Source: Acanthosoma haemorrhoidale (taxonomy: Eukaryota > Arthropoda > Insecta > Hemiptera > Acanthosomatidae). From it: DNA of 64,000 nt. The stretch is taken from assembly GCA_930367205.1 (NCBI GenBank), contig OV884009.1, positions 95,377,189 to 95,441,188 of the forward strand, written 5' to 3'. The position numbers and the translations under genes are program-made. Shown piece by piece: positions 8,823 to 23,800 of the stretch. The notes under the pieces were generated by a model. It worked only from the letters and a program-made list of their open reading frames with translations. It made no database searches and was not told the DNA's origin. The first letter of the stretch is position 1; each line of letters starts with the position of its first letter.

Positions 8823-11800
8823 CTGCAAAAAAACGAATAATATCATAGGTTTCAGTTTATAATAGATTTTATGTTAGAAAATTAAATATAACATTAAGTT
8901 ACTAGTTGTTATAATTATTATTTAAATAGCTTAAAAAAAAAAAACGATCATCACAATAAAAATACTCAAATTAAATAGATAAAATATATACTATACATTA
9001 TATTAATCTATTGAAACATGAAATAATCTCTTTCTTTTTATTCAATAAAATTTATTAATATGAAAAAATAAATTATTTTCAGTGAAGCAGTAAAGAAGTT
9101 TGAATTGGCTAGAGCTAACTATTATGTTTATTCTATTATGTGTAATTAATTTACTTTATATAGCTACTAGACACTAGAGGGCATCTACACTAAAACTATG
9201 GCTAAAATTAACACATAGAACTAAAATGTACGGGACTTACTTATTTTCAAGTAGGAAAAACATAAGGAAAAATCCTACGTTGTTTTTTTAATTAAAAATT
9301 AAATAAATGGTGGAAGAGGTAGGGACGACCGAAGGTTGTCACCATAGTTTGTAGGTGGCACTGATGTTCTAATGTGGTTAGTACTAGGCGTTACCTCTAA
9401 ACCTCTAATACGGACTTCGTTATTGGATTCACTACTTCTTTATTCAAGTAGCAGCTGCTCATTTATCCTCATGAGGCTGAGTCGAACCCGACAAGACTCA
9501 CCCTCCAAAGAAAAATCCACGGAAAAGACCGAGATGCAAGCCAGAATTCTAACTATAGGGGTGGTTTCCAAGTTTGCTACTTTTCGAAACAAGCATCTGC
9601 TAAAACGATTTTGTCAACTTGTCATACTGATCGGGAAAAATCGGCGATGCAACTGACCCTCGGAGGATAACTCGGTATATTGTAAAAGATCCAGGAACTT
9701 GATTGCATACATTTTCCAAAATCCCTCAGGCCATGAGGGGAGTATGCCGATCACTGCCAGAACATTTAGTGACTCAATGTTTACTAAAGATTTCGGTAAC
9801 ACTTCCACTTCAATCTCCATGGAGCTTTGTAGGGGCGGCTTATGCCTGAAAGTGATCTTGGGCTAGAGATTTGGGATTTTTTTTATGGAATTTTAGAAAA
9901 TGCGAAGAAATGTAATCGTGGATAGTAGGAATTTGTTGAAAAAGTTGTCACGAATTGTTTTATTGGTGACATAAAAAAGGTTATCTTAACTTAAGGTTAA
10001 TAAGGATATAAAAAAGGAGGACATAGGGAAGTATTGGATGTGGTTGATGTTCGAGGGTTTTGCTGTCCCCCAAAGTTCAAGCCCATAAGTCCAGATTGGT
10101 TTTAGTATGGCTTTGTATATGATAATTTTGTTTTATAATGTGATTTAAAATTAGAAGATAAGATAATAAAAGATTTTTCTTGATTGTAAATAATAATTAA
10201 TTATTTTCATCCTCATCAGCAAAGTTGGTGATTTTAAGGACTGCTTATTCCTAAATAATATTTTAGAGTAAGGACAACGCTTGATATAAAATAAAATTAC
10301 AAAAAAAACAAAATGTTTTCAGTAAGTGATTCCAAAACAAAATACTGGGTGTTTCTGATAAAATAACATTTTTAAAATATAATTAAGTAATTAATCTGTA
10401 TAATACCATTGATAGAATAAAAACAATTAAAAGGACACGCAATTTCTGTAGATTGTTTAAACTTCATTTTGTCGTGTTTATATGTCATATTTTGCTACGT
10501 TAATTGAAAAACCATTGTTCGTTTATATGCCGTTATTTTTGTTTAACCAAAGTTTAATCACCCAGATTCGAACTGCTGTTTAATACGTAGAATTTGTAAT
10601 TATTAAATTGAAGTTACCATTGAAAGTCCGTAATCTTCAGCTCCAAGTAAAGTTATTTGGGTTGGCTTAATTAATGACACTTTTGATGAAATACATTTGT
10701 CTGGAAATTTTTCAAGGGAATAAATTGACAATGCTCTGTAATACGTAGCTTTGAACGAATCCTTTATGAATTGCTGACTTAAGTTTAGTTTGGCATCTTT
10801 TGTTAAACTGAAAATGAATTCCATCTTCATGTCCCATTCAGGGAGTTTTCTCAGTTCTTCTTCCACCTAAAAAATAATAAATAGCTATATTATAAGTATT
10901 TTGATGTGAGTTATTCGGTGCTTGGGTGACATTTACGTCAATTGTGTATTTTTATCAACAGTTATATCATGCTAAGAATATTATAATGCTAATATTATAT
11001 ATAATGCTAAACGTAGAAGAAAGCCCCTTCTACTGTATACCTGTCTCGTGACTTCATGGAAGTCACTGATAGTTCCTGTTATTTTTTAAGTAAGCGACCG
11101 CATCACTTCAAGACCTCCCACTTCCCAGAACTAACCTTTTCTTATACATATATGTCTCAGCTTTAGTCCCAGGCCACAGTTGATCCTTCACAGTCGTAGG
11201 AGCAGGTACCTGTCCACTGGAAATCCTTTAGGTCGGGTCTGTTTGCGTTTTTTTTAACCTTTTTATTTAACTAGTGCCAGTTTTTTAGTGAAACGAAAAA
11301 GGAAGAAGTTCGAAGAAATGGTGACGGCGATGGAGGTCGAGACCTCGAGGAAGCGGCCGGCTTCCACATCTTAAGCCGGGGACAGCGAAGAGGGCTTCGT
11401 TGCACCCAAAAATCCAGCCAAGGCCAAGAGACCGGCAAAACAATCATCTACACCGGTAGGGAACAAATATGAGGCGCTCGCAAGCGAGCTGCCAGAAAGC
11501 CCTCATCCAGCACCGACAGTGACAAAGAAGCCACCACCGATAGTTGTCAGAGACAACTACTAACCTATCCCAGCCTTTCAAGGAAACTAAAATTAACAAA
11601 TACGCCCACAGGAAAACGAAGGAAGGCGTCAATATATACACCGAGATGGAGGAAGAGAGGATTAAAATCCTAGACCTACCCCAGCAGACGGGAAGACAAT
11701 TCCACTACTTTGCTCCAAGGGGTGGACCCAGAAACAAGAAGTTTCTTATCCTTGGTTTAGATGTCCAGGAGGACATCAATGAAACGAATGCCGCAATCGC

Positions 11801-14800
11801 GACAGCAGATCCCGACCTCCTCGACATACGAAGACTGAGGAAGACGGACTCCAATGGGAAGAAAATAGACATTGTTCCTGTCCTAGTGACGACGAAACCC
11901 TCCATGACCCTCAATGCATTGAAAAAGTTGAGGGCCATAAATCATGTGATTATTAAAATAGTCACCTACAAAGAACAGAGGGGAGTCCCACAGTGTTACA
12001 AATGTCAAGAGTTCGGGCATACCCGCAATCACTGCGGAAGAAGACCACGCTGTACGACATGGTATCACTTGGAAGGAAGTGGCTTCACCACTTACTACAA
12101 GTGATCTCAGGCTCCACCACCTGACGGTAAAGGTAAATTTGGGAAAACCCATTTACATTACCGCCTTGTATAGGAGACCGTACGCTTCTGTACAGGAATA
12201 CACAGCCCTGCTACGCGCATGCGCACAAAGGTCTAACCACTGGGTTGTAGGTGACCTTAATGCTAGGCATACGTTATGGTATCACACCGCAAGTAACAAG
12301 GCTGGGAGACTCCTGGTGAAAACGCCGTTTACTGTCGTACACCTCCAGACTTTTACCTTTAGCCATAGAGGCAACCCTCAAGCCACCTCGACTATAGACT
12401 TACTAGCGACCAGACAGCCGCACCGTATCACTAGTTGCTCCACCCTCGACTTTATTACGTCTGACCACAGGCCAGTACTGTACGCAGTGGATGGTAAAGT
12501 TGTGACCCCTCGCCCCACGAGTTACGGCTACGGTCGTGCCGACTGGGATCTGTATCGGTCGCAGCTTTACCACAATGTGCATACAGTGCCAGTTCTCCGC
12601 ACAAAAGAGGAAGTAGATCGCCAACTGTCTTTCATTACTGATGTGATCGTCGACGCAGCGGATACTGCTACACCTAAGTACAGCCCCATGCCACCGACCC
12701 TGCAATCACCTCCAGACCATATTCTGAAACTTATTGCCTTGCGTAATAATTGGAAGAACAAATGGTACAGGACCAGAGATCCTCAAGCGAAGGGAGTTGT
12801 GAATTCTCTCACAACGCGAATCCGAAGCGTGATGAAGCTCTGGAAGACAGCACAGTGGCATGAGCGTTTCCGTTCCGTAGCACTCACGGCGATCACAGAA
12901 AATTTTGGAAGCTTTTGAAGACTACCAAAGGCAAAACATCTGCCGTCCGCATTCACGAAGGTGACACTCTTTTGACCGCGAAGGAACAAGCAAATAAACT
13001 GGCCGAACATTACGATAGGGATATCACGGCTAGGACTGGCGACTACCAACCACCTCCTCCGCGAGAAACAGAGCAAAACCACATGTTTGTATCTCCAAAG
13101 CAGCTCAAGGTGATTCTTCGCCGGTGTCAGGGAAACCGAGCACCAGGGCACGGCGGGATACAGATGGTTTTGTTAAACAAATGCCTAGGAGAGGAATAAT
13201 GCAACTCGCAAACTTATACAATTCGTGCATAAGATTGCGGTACTTTCCCGAATAATGGAAACAAGCCATCTTATTTCCATTACTCAAACCAGCCAAGAGC
13301 GCAGACCACCCAGCCCATTACCAACCGATCAGTTTATTACCTCAAATGGGGAAAATTCTATTAAATTTTCTCAAAGATTACTTCGCGGAAAATGACATCA
13401 TTCCGCCAGAACAGACTGGATTTCAATCCAGTCTGAGTACAGAACATCCCCTTATGATATTACAGACAGAAGCAACTCAAAATTTAAATAGAGACGTAGC
13501 TACGGCTATGCTTTCGCTAGACTACACGCAGGCGTTTGACTCGGTGTCCCTCGGGACTCTGTGCCGAATGCTTAGCGAGTGCCCGGAGCAGCTCTATTAG
13601 ATTCTGACTAGCTTCCTGAGAAATCGATCGCTGCGAGTGAGGGTGGGTGATAGCTTCTCGGAAGCTGTGCCACTCACCCGTGGAGTCCCACAAGGAGCCG
13701 TGCTATACCCAGTACTTTTCACCGTGTATACGTCTGAAATTGTCGGAGCCCGGTACAAAAACACGACAGTCGCTGATTTCGCCGATGATATCGCGGTGTA
13801 CAGTAGCAGCATGAGCGCCAAGTTAGCCCCTTAACAGGCCGAAATAGCCTGTAACCAGATAAGTGAGAAATTGGGGAAACTTAATATCTCTGTAAACGCG
13901 GGTAAGACTAACTGCGTGATTTTCTAATTCCAAAAGGTAAAACGTCCACTGCCTTCTACATACACTGTAGGACCGCAGAAAAACTCCCCAGCAAACAGCC
14001 TCGTAAATCTGGGCGTTAAAATGGACCGTCACCTCCGTTTTAGCGACCATTTTGCCAGGAAACCAAAGCAAACACGCACGAAGTCTTACCGGCTCACGGA
14101 TCTGTTAACATCGCCCAATCTATTACGCCTTAAGCTAATGATATATAAGAGTGTACTCAGGCCTACTCTGCTGTACGGTACACCACTTTTTCGTCATTTG
14201 ACTGAAGCGACAGCGAGACGACTTCAAAAATTTCAGAACGGAATCCTCATGAAAGTGGTCAGACATACTACATTCGAGCAGCGGAGAAACAGTAAATTAC
14301 ACAAGAACTTTAAGCTACCTGCGGTGGATAAATTCATCCACCGTAGACATCAAATTCTTTGACTCCCTACAACACATGACAAACCCCGTGTTCAACACGA
14401 TTAATCCCGCCCCGTTCCCCCATCGATGGCAGCAAGCAGTCGAGGCAGGAACGTTATAGTTTGTAAGTTTAGTTTTTAGTTATTTTTCCCTTATTTCAAC
14501 CCGAAGGTGATCCCCATCACCTAGTCCAGTCTATTGTCTTTGTAATTTTAACTATAAAACGAAAAATGTTTGCACTTCTACCCTCCTTCAAATGCATATT
14601 ATGCTATGCAGGAAAAGGAGTCATAAACCTGTAAATTTGTTCATGTTATTGTTCATTTAATTGTAAATATTTAAATAAAGGGGTTTTGAAACAAGAAAAA
14701 AAACAAATTTTCTTTCTTTTCTTTTAAAAGACTCTCCTCTACAAAGATTATTTAACTTAAAACAATACTTATTATCATAGTTATGAGAAATATATGATAA

Positions 14801-17800
14801 ATAATATACACAAGCAAATATCCTCCCTATTAAATGTTACATTAGATCTAAAGAAGGTTTAAATATTGTTCTAAGCATAAGCAAACGCAATAAATGTCCC
14901 CACTCTTTTTAATCATCTGGCCACTCGGTTAACAACCCTATTCCTTCCACTTAAAATTCTTCTTTCACTTTTAATTATATTGATATCAGTACTCACAAAG
15001 ACCTGTCTTAATAAGCCACATAAAATAGAAACATATTTTAATTACATATTTTCACTACACCTAAAGTTGTACTCACATATGTCTTCTGACATGATACATT
15101 AGACGATATTATCTTAGATACATCATATTAAACATACCAATTTTTTAATCAATCGTTAGTTTATGTAATTTTTTATTTATTATAATTATAGGGTTGAATA
15201 AGGCTACTCAGTAAATAGTTTAAAAAATACTACAATAAAGCCACGTTTAATTTCAAATTTGCGGAGATCAATTAAAGTATTGAGAAGTGGTGCTAGAAAT
15301 GGTAATAAAAATAAATTAATTATGGCCAAAAGAAACAAAGAAAAATCACAATTCAGAATTAGAAACAACAATTTTACTAAAAGTCTATGCTAAATAAAAA
15401 AGGAATTCAAGCTGTTAATTATTTCAGGGACGCGAATCACGTTGAGTCCTAAGCCTTGGATTTGTGCATTGTTTATTTTTTCGTTTGCCTATTTAAAACC
15501 AGAAGCTGAAATATTAACTCGGTACCTGCCCTGTCACTGCTTTTCTCTTCGGCAAATAATCAGATATCCATACTTTATACTCCTTTAAACTATATATTAC
15601 ACTGAGGAATACACGAATACATATTTACAGCTAACTAACTCTTTGGCTAAACGAATTGTCTAATTAAAAATATGTTAGGAAATATAATTAATATTTGATT
15701 TACCCTTATTCTGATTTTGCCAAAGCCAATCAATTCCATTAGTCTTAGAATTAGGTTAACCTGCACATTGTCATCCTCCTGTTTCGAAAATTCTGTTTTG
15801 GCTAATTCAATCATTAATTCAGGCGAACTGTCAATAAGTATTAAGTTGCCTCGGTATCCAAGCTTTTCTAGGCGTACAACGAGGTCCATAGTAATTAAAC
15901 CACCATATGAATAGCCTACTATATTGAATGTTTTTTCTGTCAAATATGGCATTATATGCTGAAAAAAATAACAAATTAAGTTTATTTTACATAATTGGTG
16001 CTTATTTAGTATAATAAATATTATGCGTCATCGTACAGTTGGTATATTTAGTGAGGCGAAAACAATAATCGGTTGTCTTCATGAGAAGCGGTAGGTAGTG
16101 AACTGTGAAGGCGGATGTATAATTCTAAGCTTCTATACTGGAGGCTGTAGAACGATTCTAGGCTGCCCCTAGTGTTGGAGAATAGCACGTCTTGAAATGC
16201 GGCCAACTCAGAGGAACTTGTGATGAATGAAAAGTACTTCAAGTAAGTTTTTCTATGGATTTATAGGTAAAGGTGCCCACATATTATTTTCCTAGGGATT
16301 TATAGGTAAAGCTGCCCACAGATTATTTTTCTATGGGTTTATAGGTAAAGCCGCCCACAGATTATTTTTCTATGGGTTTCTAGGTAAAGCTGCCCACAGA
16401 TTATTTTCCTCTGGAACATTGTATGCTTAGTACTATAGTACTACAGTATTATTGTAGTGGCAGGAACATCATTCCACACAACCGAAATCGTTAAAACCGC
16501 ACCTAATGTTGAAAGTTTAATGTCTTTCCGATTTATATGCACCAGTCACATCACAAGCCAGAAGAAATGTGAGTTGACATTTGAGCTCCTCAGCAAGTCT
16601 CTCCTTTTACGTACTGTTTTAAATGGCGTAAGGCCAAAAAACAACCTGGTCTTGTCAACAACAGCAATGATCAGTTTCTCCAAACATGCCTGAGCGTGTG
16701 TGGCTCTCGCGCTCTTGATCAGCCTCCACTGGTTCGCATCCGGTGACACGGCTATTGGAAGAGTGTGGGGATTTCCCCAAGACTCCACTTCCTCTTTCGT
16801 GAGGAGACAACCATGTGGATTTGGGAGGTCTCTGGGTTGTTTGTAAATACTGTATGAATGAGCGAGTGAATGAAGAACTGTAGTTCTGATTGTTTTCTTG
16901 AAACATTGACGTTTCATGGTTGAAGCATTCTTTTTTTTGTGATACATTCTTTTCTCTAAGCCATGGTTTTTTTTTTTCTAAAACACGGATGTTTAAATAA
17001 CGATCAAATAATGTTTTTCTCTTCAAATATTGATGTTTCCCTCACAACAAATATATGTTTCCTCTTAAGGCATTAATATTTTTTCGTTTAAAGTAATCAT
17101 GACTCGTACAAAAGCCTCATGTTCCTCAAATTTCTTCACTTCCAAATACCACAGTTCTCACTCGTCATCTTACCTCATTCCTCAGAACCCTCCCCTCATA
17201 CCACTTTTCACAAACCTTGTAATCTCACAGTACCAGGCTTATTGAACAGACCAACCTGATAAAACATCACATACTCGCACTGCTTTCCTTTCCCTTGCCA
17301 CGTCGTTCCCTTTGATGCCCGAGATTCCCTGTAAGACATAGCATTGTCAATCCGCACATTTAAATCCATTTCCAACAATGTAATTCCTTCCTAAACTCCA
17401 ATACATATCGTTCATTATGGGTGGAGACTTCAATGCAAAGCACCAACATTTCTGTTCAAGAACCACTAACTCCCGGGGGCTTTGTTATGTGCACTTATAT
17501 CCTCATACTCCTACCTGTAAGCACACTGATCCCAATTGAAATCCTGATATCCTTGTTTTCTTCTTCCGCCATGGATTAGGAATGATAGATTCATCTATTA
17601 AACGCCTTGATGTTCTCTCGTCCAATCACAGTCCTTTACTATTTTCTCTTTCTATAATCAACGTTTTCAAACTACCACCTTCACCTTCATTCATCAGGGA
17701 CTCACACCTAAACTTTTAACCGATTCCGTTCGGTGTGTGTTCGGTTAGTGAAAAAAATATCTAATGAAGTTGCTTAACATACAGTAGTAATTTTTTGTTT

Positions 17801-20800
17801 TGTATAAACTGAAAAAAAATATACTCTGAGGATACATACAGGCAAGAAGGCTTTCGAAGCAGCAGATATCTCCTTATGATGTGTTGTGTAATCTAATGGC
17901 AGACTGTAAACTTCACAGCTCATTAGACTTGCCAAACTTCCAAAAATAACTGGAAAACCTAAATCAAAAAGGTAGGTAAATATTTTTTTTTAAAGCGTAA
18001 GGAAATGATGAATGCAGTACTTTTTAAGTACAAATGGTGATTGTACTTTGATATTACCTTCAATACCAGGAACAAAGAATAATCTTGAGTTGGAGTTACT
18101 AACATCACCATTATTTAGTGAGTTAAGTTTTACAATTGGTTCATATTTTTCGGGTTCTAAGAATATCATTTGATCAATATATTTTTCTGCTTCCTGAGGA
18201 AGTAAAATATCACCCACATGTTCCTCTTCTGAAAAATAAATACAATTTAATTTTCAACAGAATAACATTACTATAAACATTGACTGTTTTAATTAATAAT
18301 TTCTAGTTTCATGTTATATTGCATCGAAATATGTGATATACAGTAAAAATAAACTATTAGCAATTAATTTCACAAATCACTTATTATGCATCTAATGTAC
18401 TAAGTCAACAAAAATGCATTTTTCTGAATACGGTAAATTTGAGAAATAATAGATAGTATATCTAAGGATCAGTGGCCTAGTCTTATTTGTTTTTCTCTTA
18501 TCGAATAGATTTTATTTTAAAATACGATTGACATTGAAATTCAATGACAACCGTGGACCGTCTAACTGTGACAACTGTCGTGAAGAAGTAGCACTTCTCA
18601 GCTTTGGACTCGTTGAAGTAACTTACCAGCCCAGAGTTTGACACTATGACTCCGCCACGTTTCCCGCACTGATGACGACAGGCTGTCCGGGAAACTTAGG
18701 TTAAGTTCGATATCGTTCCTATAATCATCCTGAAGGTGAGCACCACCACCTTCTAATTACGACAAGCCTTGTATTATATAAATACATTCGAAATGATTAA
18801 ACAATAGTGTATACCCAGAGAAGCTATACAATGTAGCGACCAGCTACGTTGCATTGCTCTCGTTAGCGCTCTCTCGGGCTCGTGTCCGGTGGACTGTTCA
18901 CCAAACAACGGCGTAGATAACCAGGGAGTTTTCCACCGAAATAAACCCAACCATCAAATGTAATGAGTTGCTAACGAGTAGAATACTTATCAGTCAGTAT
19001 TATATTAATTCACAAATGTAATACGTAAATGAGGTCCCGCCTGAACTGAGCGGAGCAGGCTCCTCTGCAGGTCATTGGAGATCAGGGAAACACGGGGAAG
19101 CAGTTGTGACCAGCATCGGGGCCAATGTTGGCTTGAAGCTATCTGCTGACGATCAAAACACGAGAGAGGAAGCCACGGGGAGACGACCCGCGTCTGATAA
19201 TAGCATGGTTCGTATGTCAGTGTGTCCAGGATGAGATGATACGTCTTCAAACGGCGAAGAGAGACTTCTCCGCCCGGCACCTACTATCGAACGACGACAC
19301 GCTGAAATACAGCAGCGAGGAGGTGACCCCGGACTGGCTGGGGCTTAGCCTCAGAGAAAAATCTATAATCACAAAACTGCGAGTTGATAGTGCTTACAAA
19401 TAACCGAACCAGGTGTCGACTTACAAAGATTACTTGTATCTATGAAGACAAAAGATCGTGTAATTTTTACTGTAAGCTACTAGACCGATTTAAACTTATA
19501 AAATCAATAATACTTAAAGAAAGATAGTAGACCGGCATCAAAGGAAGATTTAGTAGACATATGTTTCATCACATCACGGGCATGTGTTTTCTGGTGTATT
19601 CTCGTCAATTCTTGTCAATAATTCCCTTTTGGTATTTTAAACAATACCTGATTAGCATATTTCAAGGGGTTGGGAAAGGTAACATATACATGTAACGTTG
19701 AACCATTTGTATGAAAGCGGTCGTAAAACTCATGGTTAACATAGCGTTATTATCAACAAACGTAATATCTACATGTTGCTGATGAAATACATTGGAACTA
19801 AAATAACACTTAGCAGGGACATTATCAAATAAAATGTGAAGAAAGTGACTTCAAATTGGGAGAAAGAAGCACGTTGGGTTTCCATTGGAAGGCAGGGATG
19901 AGAAAATTATATGAAATAAAATTTTAATTTGCCTGCATAACGCAACGTTTTAACGGTAACAATAACAATAATAATAATATATAAATCCAATTTTTTTTTA
20001 TTATTATATTCCTTTATTGTGCTATAATTACAATCTGCCTTTTATAAGGAAATAAGTAATTAAGATAAATGTTCTCATTCATACCATATTTACAGTTCAT
20101 CATTCACTCGCTCATTCATACAATATTTACAGACAGCCCAGAGATCTCCCAAATCCACATGCGAAGAGGAAGTGGAGTCTTGGGAAGTCCCCCACGCTCC
20201 TCCGTCAGCCGCGTCACAGGATACTAGCCAGTGGAGGCTGACCAAGACCGCGAGAGCCACAGACGCTCAGGAGATGATTTGAGAAACTGGCCATTGCCAG
20301 GACTCCCACTGTCACGCGTTTATAGCAGGTCACGAGGCCACTGCCGATAAATACAAAATAAATATTTTTTTGTGAAGTTTATTGATTCACCGAAAGACAT
20401 ATACTGAATACCCGCAGACAACTGATAAAGGACCTCAGTCACTTTTCCCTCAATGAAACTTGACCATGCAACGATATTTTTTATGACAGTTTTCTTCCTA
20501 ATATCCCACCAAGAACACGTATTCTTTGTTAAAAAAAATTCGAATGTTTTAGAACGTGACACAGCTAGACGATTCATAGTTCGATAAAAATGAATACCTC
20601 TGGCACAGTTCAAAAATACTGTAATATAAAACTGAATGTGACCAGGAGTATTTAAAACAAGTTTAAATAAGTAATTGCTTATTTTAAATTAAATTTGCCT
20701 TGAGTTTCTTGACTCTCTTTCGCTGCGGCGATCTCTTGTAGTTTTGCTATTGTCATTCCTCGAATGTCTTGTGGTGACAAAAACACTTCAAACTCTCTCT

Positions 20801-23800
20801 CAAGTGTTTGTTTAATTTCCACTGCCATCATAGAGTCCATTCCAAGTTCTGCCAGGTTAGAGTGAAAGCTGACTGTTTTTAAATCTCTGATTCCTAAATA
20901 GAAAAATTAATATTTTGAACATTTTGTACAGAATATAGTTTGTATTTAAAAAAGATTAAGATTAAAAAAAATTAAAATCCGTAAACACTTGTATACTTTG
21001 AAACATTAGGGTTCATCGACGCTATTGGTGGATTTTGCTTCTTTTTTTACGATAATTCACTGGGGGCTAGTAAATAGAAGGAGTAGTCACGTAGCGCATT
21101 TGTTAATATTTATACTGCTATTTCCGAGCATTGTAACTTGATACTTTAGCTTAATAATTAAACTATATAATTACTAAACATTAATAACGAGTAATTACGC
21201 TCCACTTTAAACAAACGAGCAAGAATACCATTGCAATCTCACATGCAACAGCAAGTAAAAGAAGGGCAAGAAAGTCTAGCCAGCTTTCTCACTACCCATC
21301 CAACAAAAAACGACTTAATCTACTTACAAGACAACTTCTGGAAAAACTTCAATAACATCTCAACAGCACCTTCACAGAATTCACTAGACGACTGGCTGCT
21401 ACTGACCAGTCGCTATGGTTAGCTACCAAAAGAGTTTTATCATTCCCCTAGACTCTTCATCCCCTCTAACATGACAATAGCTCCTGGGCAAAGACCGATG
21501 AACAGATCTGTCTTTGCTCTTCATTTGTGAAATGCGTTTCCTCCACATGAAACTATCCTGGACACTGAGCACTGTTCCTTTGTAGCTAATCAACTGGACT
21601 TACCCCTGCCTCTCTCTCCTTCACCCCCTGCTTTCCATCCCAAAGAATTAGCCTCAGTAATTCACATACTTCCTTCCCAAACAGCTCCTTGTTTAGATCT
21701 CATCACTCCATTTTTTCAAAGAAGTTTTATTCCTGACATTCATCTACAACTCGGTTCTCAGAACCACCTTTTTTTCTCCCTTCTAGCAATTCCCCTTAAT
21801 CAAAATAACCTATTGAAAAACAAAAACCTCGCAACTCTCCTGCATCGTACAGACACATTTCCCATCGTGGGAAAATCCTAGAAAAACCTCTGCTCAAACG
21901 CTTAAAGACTTTCTCCTTCATGACATAGTAACGCCTAAGGCTTTCTGACCTCCTCCAAGTAAAGTGGTTTTGGCTAAAGAGTTCTTTTCCCCCAAAGAAT
22001 CAAGTCACTAATAAACTAAAGCAATAAATACTACTAAAAATACTTAATTATGAATTGAGTGTTGTAAAAACATTTAATTTTTAATAAAAGGTATTGGGAA
22101 AACATTTTTTTTAATGATCTTACCAAGTATATTGACAACCGTATCTACAATGTTGTCTGAAGAAGAACTTCTTGATTTCTTTTCTGCAACCACCATACTT
22201 GATAAAACTCCTTTATCTTTCATCAGGAATTCATCCATAACTGCCAAGCAGGAGGTTATTTTTTGCAGTAAGGTGCCCCCTGGAAAATAGATATTTTAAG
22301 TAATTCATTGCTAATTCTTTTTTTTTTATTATTATCGCGATAGATGACATTTGTAAGCAAGTATTTTTAAAAGAATTAATTTTTCAACAAGTTTGATAAA
22401 AGCAACAGAAGATCCTTAGCTAACGGACTGGGTGCAATAGCGGTAATACAGCTCTATAGAGTAGAGATGTTAAGGGCTGGTATTACGGGCAGAAGGGACT
22501 GTTCAGTGCTCACGATGACTAGGAGATTGTATCTCTGTTGGGGTGAGGGGTATAAAGCCCCGGTGAGTAATGACACCCACAGAACATTAATATAATCTGG
22601 AATATAATATAAGAGGTGCATGAGATCTCTACATAAACACAAACATCATGACAAATATCTGCCTGGCATGTGAACCTGATGTGGGTGTGGGTTCTCAGCC
22701 GTCTTCTGGGGGTCCCCAATGTTGGGCTAAGTGCCCGTGGACTCTACTGGACTACGTACGTTAAGACCACAAGGCATAGATGACCACTTGGTTTTACGCC
22801 TATAAAAAACAACATCCATCCGTCCAGTACACATTTTAGGGCGACATTACGTGGGAGGCTCCCCTATTTCAGAGTAACCCTACCTCATTTTTCAAAATTT
22901 GAAAAACTTGTTTTTACGTTTTTGTCTCCCCATCTGTACTCGTCTTGGTGAATCCTCTGCTCAAGGTTCAGACATGCTCTTTTACATGGAGGTCCGATTC
23001 GAAATTAGGAAGAAAATACCACAATAATTTTTAAAGACATGATAATTTGAATGGACATTCCATCTGATCTACACATTATGCTTAAATTAAATCAACTCCG
23101 TGAAAAATAATAAAAGGTTGTTAATAAACTAATTACTGATTTAAAAATTGCAGCTCAATTAGGAAATGAATTGCACTTGATTTAAATTTTCAAAATAGTT
23201 TAGTCACCTTTGTAATTATAAATTCATTGAATAATGTATACATTGATGTATATGTTGATATTGTATATATTGATATGATAATATTATATTGATATGGAGA
23301 ATATTAATGATACTATACCTATTACAACTTCAACGTTATGCTCATCCATCATTTCGGCTACTAGACCAACGTCACCAACTGCACCCCATTGAATGGCAAG
23401 AGCAGGCAACCCATCAGCTACCCTCTGTTCACAAATCCTTTCCATAATGGAGTTGGCCATGCCATAATTTGTCTGGCCTGCATTTCCCCTTCCACAGCTC
23501 ACACTTGAAAAAATAACAAACACTTCCAATTCTGGACAAAGTTGTCTTGTTAACCGATCCAAGTGCCTTGTAGCCACCGCTTTTGGGCCCAGAGAAGTTT
23601 TGAAATCATTTTCAGTTTGATTTTCAAAAATAGCATCTTTAAGAATCTAAAAGATATATATTATCTTAGCGTATTATAAATATCGATATAATAATATATA
23701 CATATATACAAGTTAAGGTTCGGACATCGTAGGTAGCCAGCCTAATCCTCAAGTCATCGAGATGTACGCAGATGGTCTGAAAAGTTTCCAACCTCAACAT

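Larger units (their letters stand above)
11280..14704 (+). mobile_element. Jockey-like non-LTR retrotransposon, long but broken
   Basis: A plus-strand copy in a FAS intron, antisense to FAS. Order: gag-like ORF1 remnant, apurinic endonuclease, reverse transcriptase, and a 3' tail with AATAAA followed by an A-rich end near 14695-14706. Stops and frameshifts break ORF1 and the RT, and the start of the endonuclease is missing, so an internal deletion joined the ORF1 zinc knuckles to mid-endonuclease near 12060-12110. Its GC content is well above the surrounding introns. The 5' limit is uncertain and no target duplication was found. Confidence 0.85.

Noticed and set aside
11444..13296. Minus-strand frames over the Jockey-like element
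   Set aside because: Shadows of the endonuclease and RT regions that read correctly on the plus strand.
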